Below the pieces are notes generated by a model. It was not told the origin of the DNA. It searched no databases and saw only the letters and a list, made by a program, of their open reading frames with translations. From NCBI GenBank assembly GCA_946222885.1, contig CAMIAK010000002.1:210892-274891 (forward strand): DNA of 64,000 nt. The letters run 5' to 3'. Origin of the DNA: an uncultured Nesterenkonia sp. (lineage in GTDB: Bacteria; Actinomycetota; Actinomycetes; Actinomycetales; Micrococcaceae). Shown here piece after piece: positions 46,856 to 57,105 of this stretch. The translations under genes and the position numbers were made by a program. Positions within the stretch are counted from its first letter, which is position 1; each line of letters begins with the position of its first letter.

Positions 46856-48853
46856 GTGTCCGAGAACATCACCATCACCCTCAACGGCTCATCCACGACC
46901 CTTGAGGCGGGCACCACCGGCACCACTGTCTTCCAGGATGAGAGCACCGTGGTGGTCATGCGGGTGGACGGCGAGCTCTGGGACCTCTCCCGCGAGCTGC
47001 CCGACGGTGCCTCTGTGGAAGGGGTCGACGTCACGGAGCAGGACGGCCTCAACGTCCTGCGGCACTCCACCGCCCACGTCATGGCCCAGGCCGTCCAGCA
47101 GCTCTTCCCCGGCTCCAAGCTGGGCATCGGTCCCTACATCACCGACGGCTTCTACTTCGACTTCGACGTGGAGGAGCCCTTCACGCCCGAGGATCTGAAG
47201 AAGATCGAGAAGGCGATGCAGAAGATCGTGAAGTCCGGACAGACCTTCGAGCGCGAGGTCGTGGACGCCGAAGAGGCCAAGCGCCAGATGGCAGATGAGC
47301 CCTATAAGCTCGAGCTGCTCGGTTCCGGCTCCCAGGCTGCCGACGAGGCCTCGGTGGAGGTCGGCGGAGACGTCATCACCATCTACCACAACGTGGACCG
47401 CAAGGGGGAGCGGGTCTGGGCGGATCTCTGCCGCGGCCCCCATGTGCCCAGCACCAAGCTGATCGCCAACGGCTTCGCCGTGATGCGCGCCGCGGGGGCC
47501 TACTGGCGCGGCAAGGAGGAGAACCCTCAGCTGCAGCGCCTCTATGGGACCGCGTGGCCCACCAAGGAGGACCTGGTGGCCTATAAGGAGCGCCTGGCCG
47601 AGGCGGAGCGCCGCGACCACCGCCGCCTGGGCCGGGAGCTGGACCTCTTCAGCTTCCCGGAGGAGATCGGCTCCGGCCTCTCGGTCTGGCACCCCAAGGG
47701 CGGGCTGGTGCGCGGGCTCATGGAGCAGCATGCGCGCAGCCGTCACCTGGAGTCCGGCTACACCTATGTCTACACCCCGCACATCTCCAAGGCGGACCTC
47801 TTCGCCGCTTCCGGTCACCTGGCCAACTACAAGGACGACATGTGGCCGGCCATCTCCATGGACGAGGAGGTGGACGAGCACGGCCACGTCACCAAGCAGG
47901 GCCAGGACTACTACCTGAAGCCCATGAACTGCCCCATGCACATCCTCATCTACAAGGAGCGCGGCCGCAGCTACCGGGAGCTTCCCCTGCGGCTGGCCGA
48001 GAACGGCACCGTCTACCGCAATGAGCGCTCCGGAGCCCTGCACGGCCTCACCCGTGTCCGCGGCTTCACCCAGGACGACGCCCACCTGTTCGTCCGCCCG
48101 GACCAGCTCGAGGACGAGGTCACCAAGGTGGTCGAGTTCGTCGTCTCGCTGCTGCAGGACTTCGGGCTGGAGAACTTCGAGCTGGAGCTCTCCATGCGCG
48201 ATGACGAGAAGAGCAAGTGGGTCGGCTCCGACGAGTTCTGGGACTCCGCCACCCAGGCGCTGCGCAATGTCGCGGTGAACTCGGGCCTCAAGCTCACCGA
48301 GATCCCCGGCGAGGCCGCCTTCTACGGGCCGAAGATCGACCTGAAGATCACCGATGCCATCGGGCGGAAGTGGCAGCTGTCCACTGTGCAGGTCGACCCC
48401 AACCTGCCGGAGCGCTTCGAGCTGGAGTACACCGCCGAGGACGGGTCCCGCCAGCGCCCGATCATGATCCACCGTGCGCTCTTCGGCTCCATCGAGCGGT
48501 TCTTCGCGATCCTGCTGGAGCATTACGCCGGAGCCTTCCCCGCATGGCTGGCACCGGTGCAGGTCCGCGGCATCCCGGTGGCCGAGCCCTTCAACGACTA
48601 CCTCGGCGAGGTCGTCGAGAGGCTCAAGGCCGCCGGCGTGCGGGCCGAGCTCGACGACGGCTCCGACCGCTTCCCCAAGAAGATCCGCACGGCGGCCAAG
48701 GACAAGATCCCGTTCGTGCTCATCGCCGGCGGGGAGGACGCCGAGGCCGGCGCCGTCTCCTTCCGGTTCCGCGACGGCAGCCAGGACAATCAGATCCCGG
48801 TGGACGAGGCGGTGGAGCGGATCCTCGCCGCCATCCAGGACAAGGAGGCCTGA
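46856..48853 (+). CDS. thrS: Threonyl-tRNA synthetase
   Basis: A class II synthetase of 665 residues. An N-terminal TGS domain (about 1-65) is followed by the editing domain, with HSTAHVMAQAVQQLFP and its zinc-type ligands in DLCRGPHVPST. The catalytic core has motif 1 near HSRHLESGYTYVYTP, the zinc Cys359 in KPMNCPMHILIY, motif 2 in RNERSGALHGLTRVRGFTQD and motif 3 in HRALFGSIERFFAI. An anticodon-binding domain ends the protein. GTG 46856 follows GAGGAGA at a rather long spacing of ten bases. Confidence 0.97.
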   Translation: MSENITITLNGSSTTLEAGTTGTTVFQDESTVVVMRVDGELWDLSRELPDGASVEGVDVTEQDGLNVLRHSTAHVMAQAVQQLFPGSKLGIGPYITDGFYFDFDVEEPFTPEDLKKIEKAMQKIVKSGQTFEREVVDAEEAKRQMADEPYKLELLGSGSQAADEASVEVGGDVITIYHNVDRKGERVWADLCRGPHVPSTKLIANGFAVMRAAGAYWRGKEENPQLQRLYGTAWPTKEDLVAYKERLAEAERRDHRRLGRELDLFSFPEEIGSGLSVWHPKGGLVRGLMEQHARSRHLESGYTYVYTPHISKADLFAASGHLANYKDDMWPAISMDEEVDEHGHVTKQGQDYYLKPMNCPMHILIYKERGRSYRELPLRLAENGTVYRNERSGALHGLTRVRGFTQDDAHLFVRPDQLEDEVTKVVEFVVSLLQDFGLENFELELSMRDDEKSKWVGSDEFWDSATQALRNVAVNSGLKLTEIPGEAAFYGPKIDLKITDAIGRKWQLSTVQVDPNLPERFELEYTAEDGSRQRPIMIHRALFGSIERFFAILLEHYAGAFPAWLAPVQVRGIPVAEPFNDYLGEVVERLKAAGVRAELDDGSDRFPKKIRTAAKDKIPFVLIAGGEDAEAGAVSFRFRDGSQDNQIPVDEAVERILAAIQDKEA

Positions 48854-48860
48854 GCCCGCC

Positions 48861-49502
48861 GTGGAGGATCAGCCCGCAGCCCAGGATCAGGCAGGACAGG
48901 ACTCCGCGGCGGAGGAGACCGCCGGGCAGTTCGTCCCGGCGGGAGTCCCGGACGCCTTCCAGCGCCTGTGGAACCCGCACCGGACCGCCTACCTCAAGCG
49001 CGGCCAGGACCAGGTGACCAGCGCGGCGGACTGCCCCTTCTGCGCAGGGCCGGGGCATGAGGACGCCGACTCGCTGATCATCCACCGGGGCTCCCGCTGC
49101 TTCGTGGTCCTCAACCTCTACCCCTATAACCCCGGCCATCTGCTGATCTGCCCCTACCGCCATGTCCCTGAGCTGACCGACCTGACCGCCGAGGAGTCGG
49201 CGGAGTTCACACGGCTGGCCCAGGTGGCGATGACCGCGCTGCGTGCCGTCGCCGCCCCCGGGGGCTTCAACCTGGGGATCAACCAGGGCAAGGTCGGCGG
49301 CGCCGGGATCTCGGCGCATCTGCACCAGCATGTGGTTCCCCGCTGGGGCGGGGACGGCAACTTCCTGCCGATCATCGCCCAGACCAAGAACATGTCCCAG
49401 ACGCTGGGGGAGACTCAGCGGCTGCTCAGTGAGGCCTGGCCGGAGGCTGAGCGCGAGTTCTCCGCCCAGCAGCAGGACTCCGGCGGGGGAGGCGGGCGCT
49501 GA
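48861..49502 (+). CDS. HIT family hydrolase/phosphorylase
   Basis: A 213-residue histidine-triad protein with the catalytic SAHLHQHVVPRW motif near residue 155 and a CPFC pair that with later residues may bind zinc. LYPYNPGHLLICPYRHVPEL is the conserved nucleotide-binding segment. Homologues in this actinobacterial operon are AP4A phosphorylase-like. GTG 48861 starts seven bases after the thrS stop, and AAGGAGG sits over the end of thrS. The stop overlaps the pgsA start as TGATG. Confidence 0.9.
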   Translation: MEDQPAAQDQAGQDSAAEETAGQFVPAGVPDAFQRLWNPHRTAYLKRGQDQVTSAADCPFCAGPGHEDADSLIIHRGSRCFVVLNLYPYNPGHLLICPYRHVPELTDLTAEESAEFTRLAQVAMTALRAVAAPGGFNLGINQGKVGGAGISAHLHQHVVPRWGGDGNFLPIIAQTKNMSQTLGETQRLLSEAWPEAEREFSAQQQDSGGGGGR

Positions 49503-50116
49503 TGCTCAACCGCTACGCCCGGAAGTTCTTCTCCGCGCTGTTCACCCCCGTGGCGCGCGCGCTGCTCCGGTTGGGGCTGACCCCCAACGCCGTCACCGTG
49601 ATCGGGACCCTCGGCGTCAGCCTGGGCGCCCTGGTCTTCTACCCGATGGGCGAGCTGTTCTGGGGAACGGTCTTCATCACGCTGTTCGTCTTCTCCGATC
49701 TGATCGACGGGCTCATGGCCCGGCTCAGCGGGAAGGGCTCGGTGCTGGGCGGATTCCTGGACTCCACCTTGGACCGCATGCAGGACGGGGCGGTCTTCCT
49801 GGGGCTGCTGATCTGGTTCTTCACCGGCGGGGAGCATGTCTGGCTGGGCATCGCCTCCGCGGCCTGCCTGCTGCTGGGCGGACTGGTCTCCTATGTCCGG
49901 GCCAAGGCCGAGTCGCTGGGCTACACCGCTGACGTCGGGATCGCCGAGCGCCCCGAACGCATGGTCCTCACCCTGGTCTTCACCGGCTTCACCGGCCTGG
50001 GCCTGCCGCCCGAGGTCCTGCTGGCGGTGCTGACCCTGCTGGCCGCGGCCTCGCTGCTGACTGTGGTGCAGCGGATGGCCGCGGTCTACCGCCAGTCGCT
50101 GCAGTCCCCGCGCTGA
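49502..50116 (+). CDS. CDP-alcohol phosphatidyltransferase, probable phosphatidylinositol-phosphate synthase
   Basis: A 204-residue membrane enzyme with about six helices. The CDP-alcohol motif D-x2-D-G-x2-A-R-x8-G-x3-D-x3-D is present in SDLIDGLMARLSGKGS and GGFLDSTLDRMQDG. By position (thrS-HIT-pgsA) it is the actinobacterial PgsA1 type, which makes phosphatidylinositol phosphate. The usual next genes for PIM synthesis (patA, pimA) are missing; yebC follows directly. Confidence 0.88.
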   Translation: MLNRYARKFFSALFTPVARALLRLGLTPNAVTVIGTLGVSLGALVFYPMGELFWGTVFITLFVFSDLIDGLMARLSGKGSVLGGFLDSTLDRMQDGAVFLGLLIWFFTGGEHVWLGIASAACLLLGGLVSYVRAKAESLGYTADVGIAERPERMVLTLVFTGFTGLGLPPEVLLAVLTLLAAASLLTVVQRMAAVYRQSLQSPR

Positions 50117-50204
50117 GGCTGCTCCCGCGATAGGCTGGGGAGCAGATTTCCGACCGACCGGGCCCTGCCGGGCCTGACACCAGGACGAACCGACGAGGAG
50201 AACT

Positions 50205-50966
50205 ATGGCCGGCCACTCCAAATGGGCCAACACCAAGCACCGCAAGGCTGCCGTGGATGCCAAGCGCGCGAAGATCAATGCCCGCTACATCAAGCAGATC
50301 GAGGTCGCCGCACGCAACGGCGGCCCAGACCCGGCGGGCAACCCGGCGCTGGACCTCGCGGTCACCAAGGCCAAGAAGGAGTCGGTGCCCAATGACAACA
50401 TCGACCGTGCGATCAAGCGCGGCGCGGGGCTGACCGGCGATTCCGTCGAATATGAGGAGATCACCTATGAGGTGCGCGGCCCCGCGGGCTCCGCGCTGCT
50501 GGTGGAGTGCCTCACCGACAACCGCAACCGTGCGGCCGCCGAGGTCCGCACTGCGGTGACCCGTTCGGGGGGCACCGTGGCGGATCCGGGCTCGGTGGCC
50601 TATATGTTCCAGCGCAAGGGCGTGGTGACCGTGCCCCGGGCCGAGGGCCTGGCTGAGGATGATGTGCTGGCCGCCGTGCTGGAGGCCGGGGTCGAGGACG
50701 TCGTCGAGCAGGAGGCCAACTTCGAGGTCCGCGCCGAGCCCGGCGATCTGCAGGAGGTCACCAAGGGTCTGGAGGACGCCGGCATCGTCTACGACTCCGA
50801 CGAGGTCGCCTTCATCTCCGACATCAAGGTCGACCTGGAGCTCGACGACGCCAAGAAGTTCCTCAAGCTCCACGACGCCCTGGACGACCTCGACGACGTC
50901 CAGGCCATCCACACCAATGCGGACCTCAGCCAGGACACGCTGGCGGCCCTCGACGCCGAGGGCTGA
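50205..50966 (+). CDS. YebC/PmpR family protein (TACO1 family)
   Basis: A 253-residue protein with the diagnostic N-terminus MAGHSKWANTKHRKAAVDAK, then PNDNIDRAIKRGAG and YEVRGPAGSALLVECLTDNR. The family was long annotated as transcriptional regulators; work on TACO1 and bacterial homologues points to a role in translation. GAGGAGA directly supports the ATG. It lies immediately before ruvC, a widely conserved order. Confidence 0.95.
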   Translation: MAGHSKWANTKHRKAAVDAKRAKINARYIKQIEVAARNGGPDPAGNPALDLAVTKAKKESVPNDNIDRAIKRGAGLTGDSVEYEEITYEVRGPAGSALLVECLTDNRNRAAAEVRTAVTRSGGTVADPGSVAYMFQRKGVVTVPRAEGLAEDDVLAAVLEAGVEDVVEQEANFEVRAEPGDLQEVTKGLEDAGIVYDSDEVAFISDIKVDLELDDAKKFLKLHDALDDLDDVQAIHTNADLSQDTLAALDAEG

Positions 50967-50974
50967 GCCCGCCC

Positions 50975-51631
50975 ATGGTCCCGGTCTCAGGCACCGCGGG
51001 CGGCTCACAGGTCGCCCAGCGCATCCTGGGGGTCGACCCCGGCCTGACCCGCTGCGGCTTCGCCGTGGTGGAGATGAACCGCAGCCGCACCGGTGAGTCC
51101 GTGCACGTGGAGGTCACCGGCACAGGCTCGGACCAGGAGCTCGCCCTGCGGATCCTGGCCATCCAACGGGCCGCAGAGGCGCTGCTGGACGAGTACGCCC
51201 CGGATGTGCTCGCCATCGAGCGGGTGTTCGCCTCGGCGAACGCCCCCACCGTGGTCGGCACCGCCCAGGCCTCCGGAGTGGTGATCGCCGCCGCGGCCGC
51301 CCGGGGCATCCCGGTGGCCTGGCACACCCCCTCCGAGATCAAGGCCGCGGTGACCGACGACGGCGGCGCGGACAAGGATGCGGTGGCCCGGATGGTCCAG
51401 CGCATCCTGCGGCTGCCGAGCCTGCCGAAGCCGGTGGACGCCACCGACGCATACGCCGTGGCGATCTGTCACGCCTGGCGCTCCGGGATCGGGGCACGCT
51501 TCGACATGGCGGCCGGGACCCGCACCCACCAGGGGGCACGGACCGCGCTGCAGAAGGCCGCCGCGCAGCAGAGCTCGCAGCTCACTCCGGCCCAGCGCGC
51601 CTGGCGGGAGGCCGAACGGCGGGTGCGCTAG
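50975..51631 (+). CDS. ruvC: Holliday junction resolvase RuvC
   Basis: A 218-residue endonuclease resolving four-way junctions. The catalytic acids are in RILGVDPGLTRCGFAVVE (first Asp), VLAIERVFASANAPTVV (Glu) and KPVDATDAYAVAICH (Asp pair). A basic tail of about 35 residues extends beyond the usual end. The N-terminus before the first strand is longer than normal; no strong ribosome binding site marks ATG 50975, so the start is moderately certain. A LexA-like box follows the stop. Confidence 0.95.
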   Translation: MVPVSGTAGGSQVAQRILGVDPGLTRCGFAVVEMNRSRTGESVHVEVTGTGSDQELALRILAIQRAAEALLDEYAPDVLAIERVFASANAPTVVGTAQASGVVIAAAAARGIPVAWHTPSEIKAAVTDDGGADKDAVARMVQRILRLPSLPKPVDATDAYAVAICHAWRSGIGARFDMAAGTRTHQGARTALQKAAAQQSSQLTPAQRAWREAERRVR

Positions 51632-51634
51632 TAT

Positions 51635-51650
51635 TCGAAGGTCTGTTCTA
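51635..51650. promoter_or_regulatory. LexA-type SOS box upstream of ruvA
   Basis: TCGAAG-gtct-GTTCTA matches the actinobacterial LexA consensus TCGAAC-N4-GTTCGA with two mismatches, one per arm. It begins four bases after the ruvC stop and 43 bp before the ruvA ATG, a position suited to damage-inducible ruvAB. Confidence 0.55.
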
Positions 51651-51677
51651 ATCGATGCTCCGGCTGTTAGGTGAGTG

Positions 51678-52309
51678 ATGATCTCTTCGATCCGCGGTGA
51701 AGTCCTCCATGTGGCCCCCGGCCATGCGGTGGTGGAGGTCTCCGGCTTCGGGCTGGAGGTGACCGCTGCCCCGCAGACCCTCGCCGAACTGCGGGTGGGG
51801 AGCGAGGCCCGGCTGCAGACCAGCTTCGTGCCCCGGCAGGATGACGCCCCGCTGCTCTTCGGCTTCGCCGACGCCGGGGAGCGGGAGATCTTCACGACCC
51901 TGCTCTCCATCTCCGGGGTGGGCCCGCGCATGGCGCTGGCCGTGCTCAGCGTCCACAGCCCCGCCGAAGTCCGCCAGGCCATCGCCGAGTCGGACACGGC
52001 CGCCTTCACCAGAGTCCCCGGCATCGGGAAGAAGACCGCACAGCGGATCCTGCTGGAGCTCGCCGGCAAACTGGTCATCGAACCCGCCGAGTCGGCTCAG
52101 GAGGACACGGGGTCATCCGCTGAGGCCTCCTCACAGGATGCCGTCCTGATCCAGGTCCGTGAGGCGCTGACCTCGCTGGGCTGGACGGAGAAGGACGCCA
52201 AGACTGCCGTGGAGAAGGTCCTGAAGGCTGAGCCGGAGCTGGCCGGCCAGGAGGTCGCAGTGATCCTGCGGCACACCCTGCGCTCCCTGGGCGGTCCCGG
52301 GGGGAGCCG

Positions 52310-52313
<4 letters not shown>
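51678..52313 (+). CDS. ruvA: Holliday junction branch migration protein RuvA
   Basis: A 211-residue DNA-binding subunit that targets RuvB to junctions. The OB-fold starts MISSIRGEVLHVAPGHAVVE; helix-hairpin-helix motifs are LLSISGVGPRMALAVLS and FTRVPGIGKKTAQRILLEL; the C-terminal domain that contacts RuvB begins near residue 155. An in-frame GTG one codon earlier (51675) is possible. The stop overlaps ruvB as ATGA. Confidence 0.97.
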
Positions 52314-53341
<1,028 letters not shown>

Positions 53342-53420
53342 TCAGGTCCCACCTTCTGCTGATACCCTGAGTCGTTGAAGAACGCCCTATGTCCGTGACA
53401 CAGACAGATTGGTTCACCCT

Positions 53421-53810
53421 GTGATCGATCCCCTCTTCCATGCCCAGACCGCTGATGCCCAGATCCTCGCCCAGGGAGGCGGAGAAGCGGGGGGCGGCGG
53501 CGAGATCTTCATGCTGGTCCTGCTCGGCATCATGGTGCTGTTCATGGTGATGACCTTCCGCCGGGGCAAGAAGATGCGCGACGCCCAGGCCGCCGCGGTC
53601 AGCGGCGCCGTCGTCGGCGCCGAGGTGATGACTGCCGGCGGGATGATCGGCACAGTCGTCGCCCGTGACGAGGAGCGCCAGCGGATCACCCTGGAGTTCT
53701 CCTCCGGCGACCGCGCCGACTTCCAGGTCGGCGCCGTGCAGCACGTGATCGAGCCCGCCGTCGCGCCGCAGGATCCCACCGAGGATCCCTCCGCCGGCGA
53801 GGAGAAGTAA
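53421..53810 (+). CDS. yajC: Preprotein translocase subunit YajC
   Basis: A small accessory subunit of SecDF with one membrane helix (EIFMLVLLGIMVLFMVMTF) followed by the family segment RRGKKMRDAQAA and AEVMTAGGMIGTVVARDEER. A Gly-rich stretch precedes the helix. The start is uncertain: GTG 53421 gives 129 residues, and TTG 53409 adds four; neither has a strong ribosome binding site. secD follows after ten bases. Confidence 0.9.
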   Translation: MIDPLFHAQTADAQILAQGGGEAGGGGEIFMLVLLGIMVLFMVMTFRRGKKMRDAQAAAVSGAVVGAEVMTAGGMIGTVVARDEERQRITLEFSSGDRADFQVGAVQHVIEPAVAPQDPTEDPSAGEEK

Positions 53811-53820
53811 GACACCCCCT

Positions 53821-55821
53821 ATGGCCAGAACCTCACCGGTGTCGCGCGCCCGCGCGGCCCTGACCGGACTCCTCGTCCTGCTCTTCGGCATGGGCGGCGT
53901 GCTGGCCTACGGCGTCCAGCAGGGTCAGGCCCAGTGGGCGCCGCTGCTGGCCCTCGACCTCGAGGGCGGCACCCAGATGGTGCTCTCCCCCCAGCTGGAC
54001 GAAGGCGAGGGGGAGGTCGACGACGAGCAGCTCGAGCAGGCGGTGGAGATCATCCGCCAGCGTGTGGACGGCTCCGGCGTCTCCGAGGCGGAGATCGCCA
54101 CCCAGGGTGCCGAGAACATCGTGGTCGGCATGCCCGGGGTGCCCGACTCCGAGACCCGTGAGCTCATCCAGGCCTCCGCGGACATGGAGTTCCGCCCAGT
54201 CCTGCAGATCGACCAGGACACCGAGTATCTCGATGACCTCGCGGCTGAGGACGAGGAGCTCGAGGGCACTGCGGGCGAGGGCGAACAGGCCGCGCCCGCC
54301 GAGACTGAGGACGAGGCCACAGAGGACGAGGCCGCCGAAGACGGCGCTGAGGAGGAGGCCGCCTCCGAGGAGGACGGCGAAGAGGCCGCCCAGCCGGAGG
54401 ACTTCCCCGAGCCCGAAGGTGAGCCGGAGAACAACTCCGACCCGAACTGGGTGAGCCCTGAGCTGGCCGCCGAATTCCAGAACCACGCCTGCTCCCGCGA
54501 GGTCAGCATGGAGGAGCGCGCCGCCGCGGAGCCGGACCAGCCGCTGATCGCCTGCGACCCGGACAACGGCATGAAGTACCTGCTGGGGCCGGTGGACGTC
54601 CCCGGCACCCACATCGACGACGCCGACTTCGGCATGGAGCAGACCGGCCAGGGCGTCTCCACCGGCCGCTGGGCGGTCAACCTGAGCTTCGACGCGGAGG
54701 GGCGCGAGGAGTTCGCCGACTCCTCCACCCGCCTCTATGGACTGGAGGGCGAGCGGAACCAGTTCGCCATCATGCTGGACGGCCAGGTCATCTCTGCGCC
54801 GAGCATGAACGCGCCGATCACCGACGGCAATGCGCAGATCACCGGAAACTTCACCGAGGAGGAGGCGCGGAACCTCTCGGAGCAGCTGCGCTACGGCTCC
54901 CTGCCGATCAGCTTCCAGATCGAGTCGGAGGAGCAGATCTCCGCCACCCTCGGTGAGGACCAGCTGCGGATGGGCCTGCTGGCCGGCGTCGTGGGCCTGG
55001 TGCTCACCGCCGCCTACGCCCTCTTCCAGTACCGCGCGCTCGGCCTGGTCACCATCACCTCCCTGGTGGTCGCAGGTCTGCTCACCTGGTGGGCCATCGC
55101 GCTGCTGGGCTGGTCCGAGGGCTACCGGCTCTCATTGGCCGGCATCGCGGGCCTGATCGTGTCCATCGGCCTGACCGCCGACTCCTTCATCGTCTACTTC
55201 GAACGTGTGAAGGACGAGCTGCGCGAAGGCAGGTCTCTTGCCGGGGCCGTGGAGTCGGGCTGGGCCCGTGCCCGCCGGACCATCCTGGCCTCCAAGGCCG
55301 TCAACGTCATCGCCGCCGTCGTGCTCTACCTCGTGGCGGTCGGCAACGTCCGCGGCTTCGCCTTCACCCTGGGCCTGACCGCGATCATCGACGTGATCCT
55401 GGTCTTCCTGTTCACCCACCCGCTCATGCAGATGCTGGCCCGCCGGAAGTTCTTCGCCGCCGGGAAGCGCTTCTCCGGGCTCTCGGAGAAGGAGCTCGGT
55501 GTGGACGTCCTCTATCGCGGCAAGGGCCGCTTCGCCCGGCGTGAGGTGGTCTACTCGGACCCCGCCGCCGTCGGGGCCGCGACGCCGGAGGAGGCGGAGG
55601 ATGCTTCCGCCGGTCAGGAGGAGCCCTCCCCAGTCCGGAAGAGGTACGGGGACACCGCCAAAGCCGACCGGATCGAGGCCGTGCCCGATGTCTCTGACGT
55701 GGAATGGGCTCAGATGACCATCGCCGAACGCCGGAAGGCCCGCGAGGCCGCAGCCCGGAAGCAGTCCGAAGATCAGTCGGACAGCGATGATCATGCCGAC
55801 CAGGAAGAGGAGGCCCGCTGA
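53821..55821 (+). CDS. secD: Protein translocase subunit SecD
   Basis: A 666-residue RND-type subunit that uses proton flow to aid late steps of export. It has an N-terminal helix, the DLEGGTQMVL motif, a large exported domain and five C-terminal helices with SLAGIAGLIVSIGLTADSFI. An exceptionally acidic insert of about 70 residues (roughly 138-208) interrupts the first exported domain; about half of it is Asp or Glu. The cytoplasmic tail is also acidic and basic-mixed and extends about 110 residues. The stop overlaps secF (TGATG). Confidence 0.96.
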   Translation: MARTSPVSRARAALTGLLVLLFGMGGVLAYGVQQGQAQWAPLLALDLEGGTQMVLSPQLDEGEGEVDDEQLEQAVEIIRQRVDGSGVSEAEIATQGAENIVVGMPGVPDSETRELIQASADMEFRPVLQIDQDTEYLDDLAAEDEELEGTAGEGEQAAPAETEDEATEDEAAEDGAEEEAASEEDGEEAAQPEDFPEPEGEPENNSDPNWVSPELAAEFQNHACSREVSMEERAAAEPDQPLIACDPDNGMKYLLGPVDVPGTHIDDADFGMEQTGQGVSTGRWAVNLSFDAEGREEFADSSTRLYGLEGERNQFAIMLDGQVISAPSMNAPITDGNAQITGNFTEEEARNLSEQLRYGSLPISFQIESEEQISATLGEDQLRMGLLAGVVGLVLTAAYALFQYRALGLVTITSLVVAGLLTWWAIALLGWSEGYRLSLAGIAGLIVSIGLTADSFIVYFERVKDELREGRSLAGAVESGWARARRTILASKAVNVIAAVVLYLVAVGNVRGFAFTLGLTAIIDVILVFLFTHPLMQMLARRKFFAAGKRFSGLSEKELGVDVLYRGKGRFARREVVYSDPAAVGAATPEEAEDASAGQEEPSPVRKRYGDTAKADRIEAVPDVSDVEWAQMTIAERRKAREAAARKQSEDQSDSDDHADQEEEAR

Positions 55822-57020
55822 TGGCAGCAGGATTCGCCCAGGCCGGCAACCAGCTCTACACCGGTGAGCGGTCGTACCCGTTCATCCAGAGGTCGAAGGT
55901 GTGGTTCGGGCTCGCCGCGCTGGTCGTGCTGATCTCCGTGGCCATCCCGTTCCTGCGCGGCGGCTTCAACCTCGGCATCGAGTTCACCGGCGGCTCGGAG
56001 TTCACCATCTCCCAGACCGAGGACACCGACATCGCCATCGGTGAGGAGGCCGTCGCCGAGGTCACCGGCCAGGAGGCCACGGTCACCAACATCGCCCCGC
56101 AGACGGTGCGCGTGCAGACCGAGGAGCTCAGCGACACTGAGACCCTGGAGGTCGCCGAGGCGCTGCAGGAGGGCTACGGCGTCAGCGCGGAACAGGTCTC
56201 CTCCACCTTCATCGGGCCGGTCTGGGGCGAGCACGTCTCCGAGCAGATGATCCTCGGCCTGGTCATCTTCGTCATCCTGGTCGCGCTGTACATGGCCTTC
56301 TACTTCCGCACCTGGAAGATGTCGCTGGCCGCCATCGCCGGCCTGGGCTTCGTCGTGGTCACCACGGTGGGCGTGTATTCGGCCACCGGCTTCGAGGTGA
56401 CCCCCAGCGCGATCATCGGATTCCTGACGATCCTGTCCTATGCGCTCTATGACACCATGGTCGTCTTCGACAAGATCAGGGAGAACCTGGAGCCCCTGGA
56501 AGGACAGAAGGATCAGACCTTCACCGAGCGGACCAACCTGGCGGTCAACCAGACGCTGGTGCGTTCGGTGAACACCTCCGTGGTCGGGATCCTCCCGGTG
56601 GGCTCCATCCTGTTCATCGGCTCCTGGCTGCTGGGGGCGGGCACGCTGCGGGACATCGCGCTCTCGCTGTTCGTGGGCATCATCGTGGGCACCGTGGCCA
56701 CGCTCTTCGTCCAGGCGCCGCTCTATGCGCTGAGCCGCCGGGCGGATTTCCGGGCCCACACCGACGAGGTCCTCGCATTGCGTGAGGAGCGTTTCGAGCT
56801 GGCCGGCGTCTCCCCGGAGATCACCGCCTCCGGAACCCCGCTGCAGGACGGCAAGCCGGTGCCCTTCCCGCCGCTGCCCGAACCGGAGCCGGAGGAGGAC
56901 GAGTTCGAGGAGGGCGCCGCATGGGAGCTGGTCATCGAGAGCTCCGACCCGGACTCCGTGCCCGCGGAGCGTCCCGCAGGCCCCGACTCCCGCACCGACC
57001 CGCCGCGCGAATCTTCGTAG
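55821..57020 (+). CDS. secF: Protein translocase subunit SecF
   Basis: A 399-residue partner of SecD. The first exported motif is FNLGIEFTGGSEFTI, the membrane core has LAAIAGLGFVVVTTVGVYSA and LTILSYALYDTMVVFDKIREN with its conserved Asp, and NTSVVGILPVGSILFIG follows. The C-terminal 90 residues form a Pro/Glu-rich cytoplasmic tail (LPEPEPEEDEFEEG region), unusual outside actinobacteria. Its ATG overlaps the secD stop. Confidence 0.96.
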   Translation: MAAGFAQAGNQLYTGERSYPFIQRSKVWFGLAALVVLISVAIPFLRGGFNLGIEFTGGSEFTISQTEDTDIAIGEEAVAEVTGQEATVTNIAPQTVRVQTEELSDTETLEVAEALQEGYGVSAEQVSSTFIGPVWGEHVSEQMILGLVIFVILVALYMAFYFRTWKMSLAAIAGLGFVVVTTVGVYSATGFEVTPSAIIGFLTILSYALYDTMVVFDKIRENLEPLEGQKDQTFTERTNLAVNQTLVRSVNTSVVGILPVGSILFIGSWLLGAGTLRDIALSLFVGIIVGTVATLFVQAPLYALSRRADFRAHTDEVLALREERFELAGVSPEITASGTPLQDGKPVPFPPLPEPEPEEDEFEEGAAWELVIESSDPDSVPAERPAGPDSRTDPPRESS

Positions 57021-57035
57021 GGGCCTCTTCGGCGT

Positions 57036-57041
57036 TACAAT
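57036..57041 (+). promoter_or_regulatory. -10 hexamer TACAAT of relA
   Basis: TACAAT lies 64 bp before the relA GTG, in the 85-bp gap after secF, and is close to the housekeeping sigma consensus. It gives relA its own promoter with a leader of about 55 bases. Confidence 0.5.
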
Positions 57042-57105
57042 TGCGGACACACCGGGCTGGCGACCAGCCGGGTGAACGGTTTCGGAAGGAAGTAGGTCCG
57101 CACTG

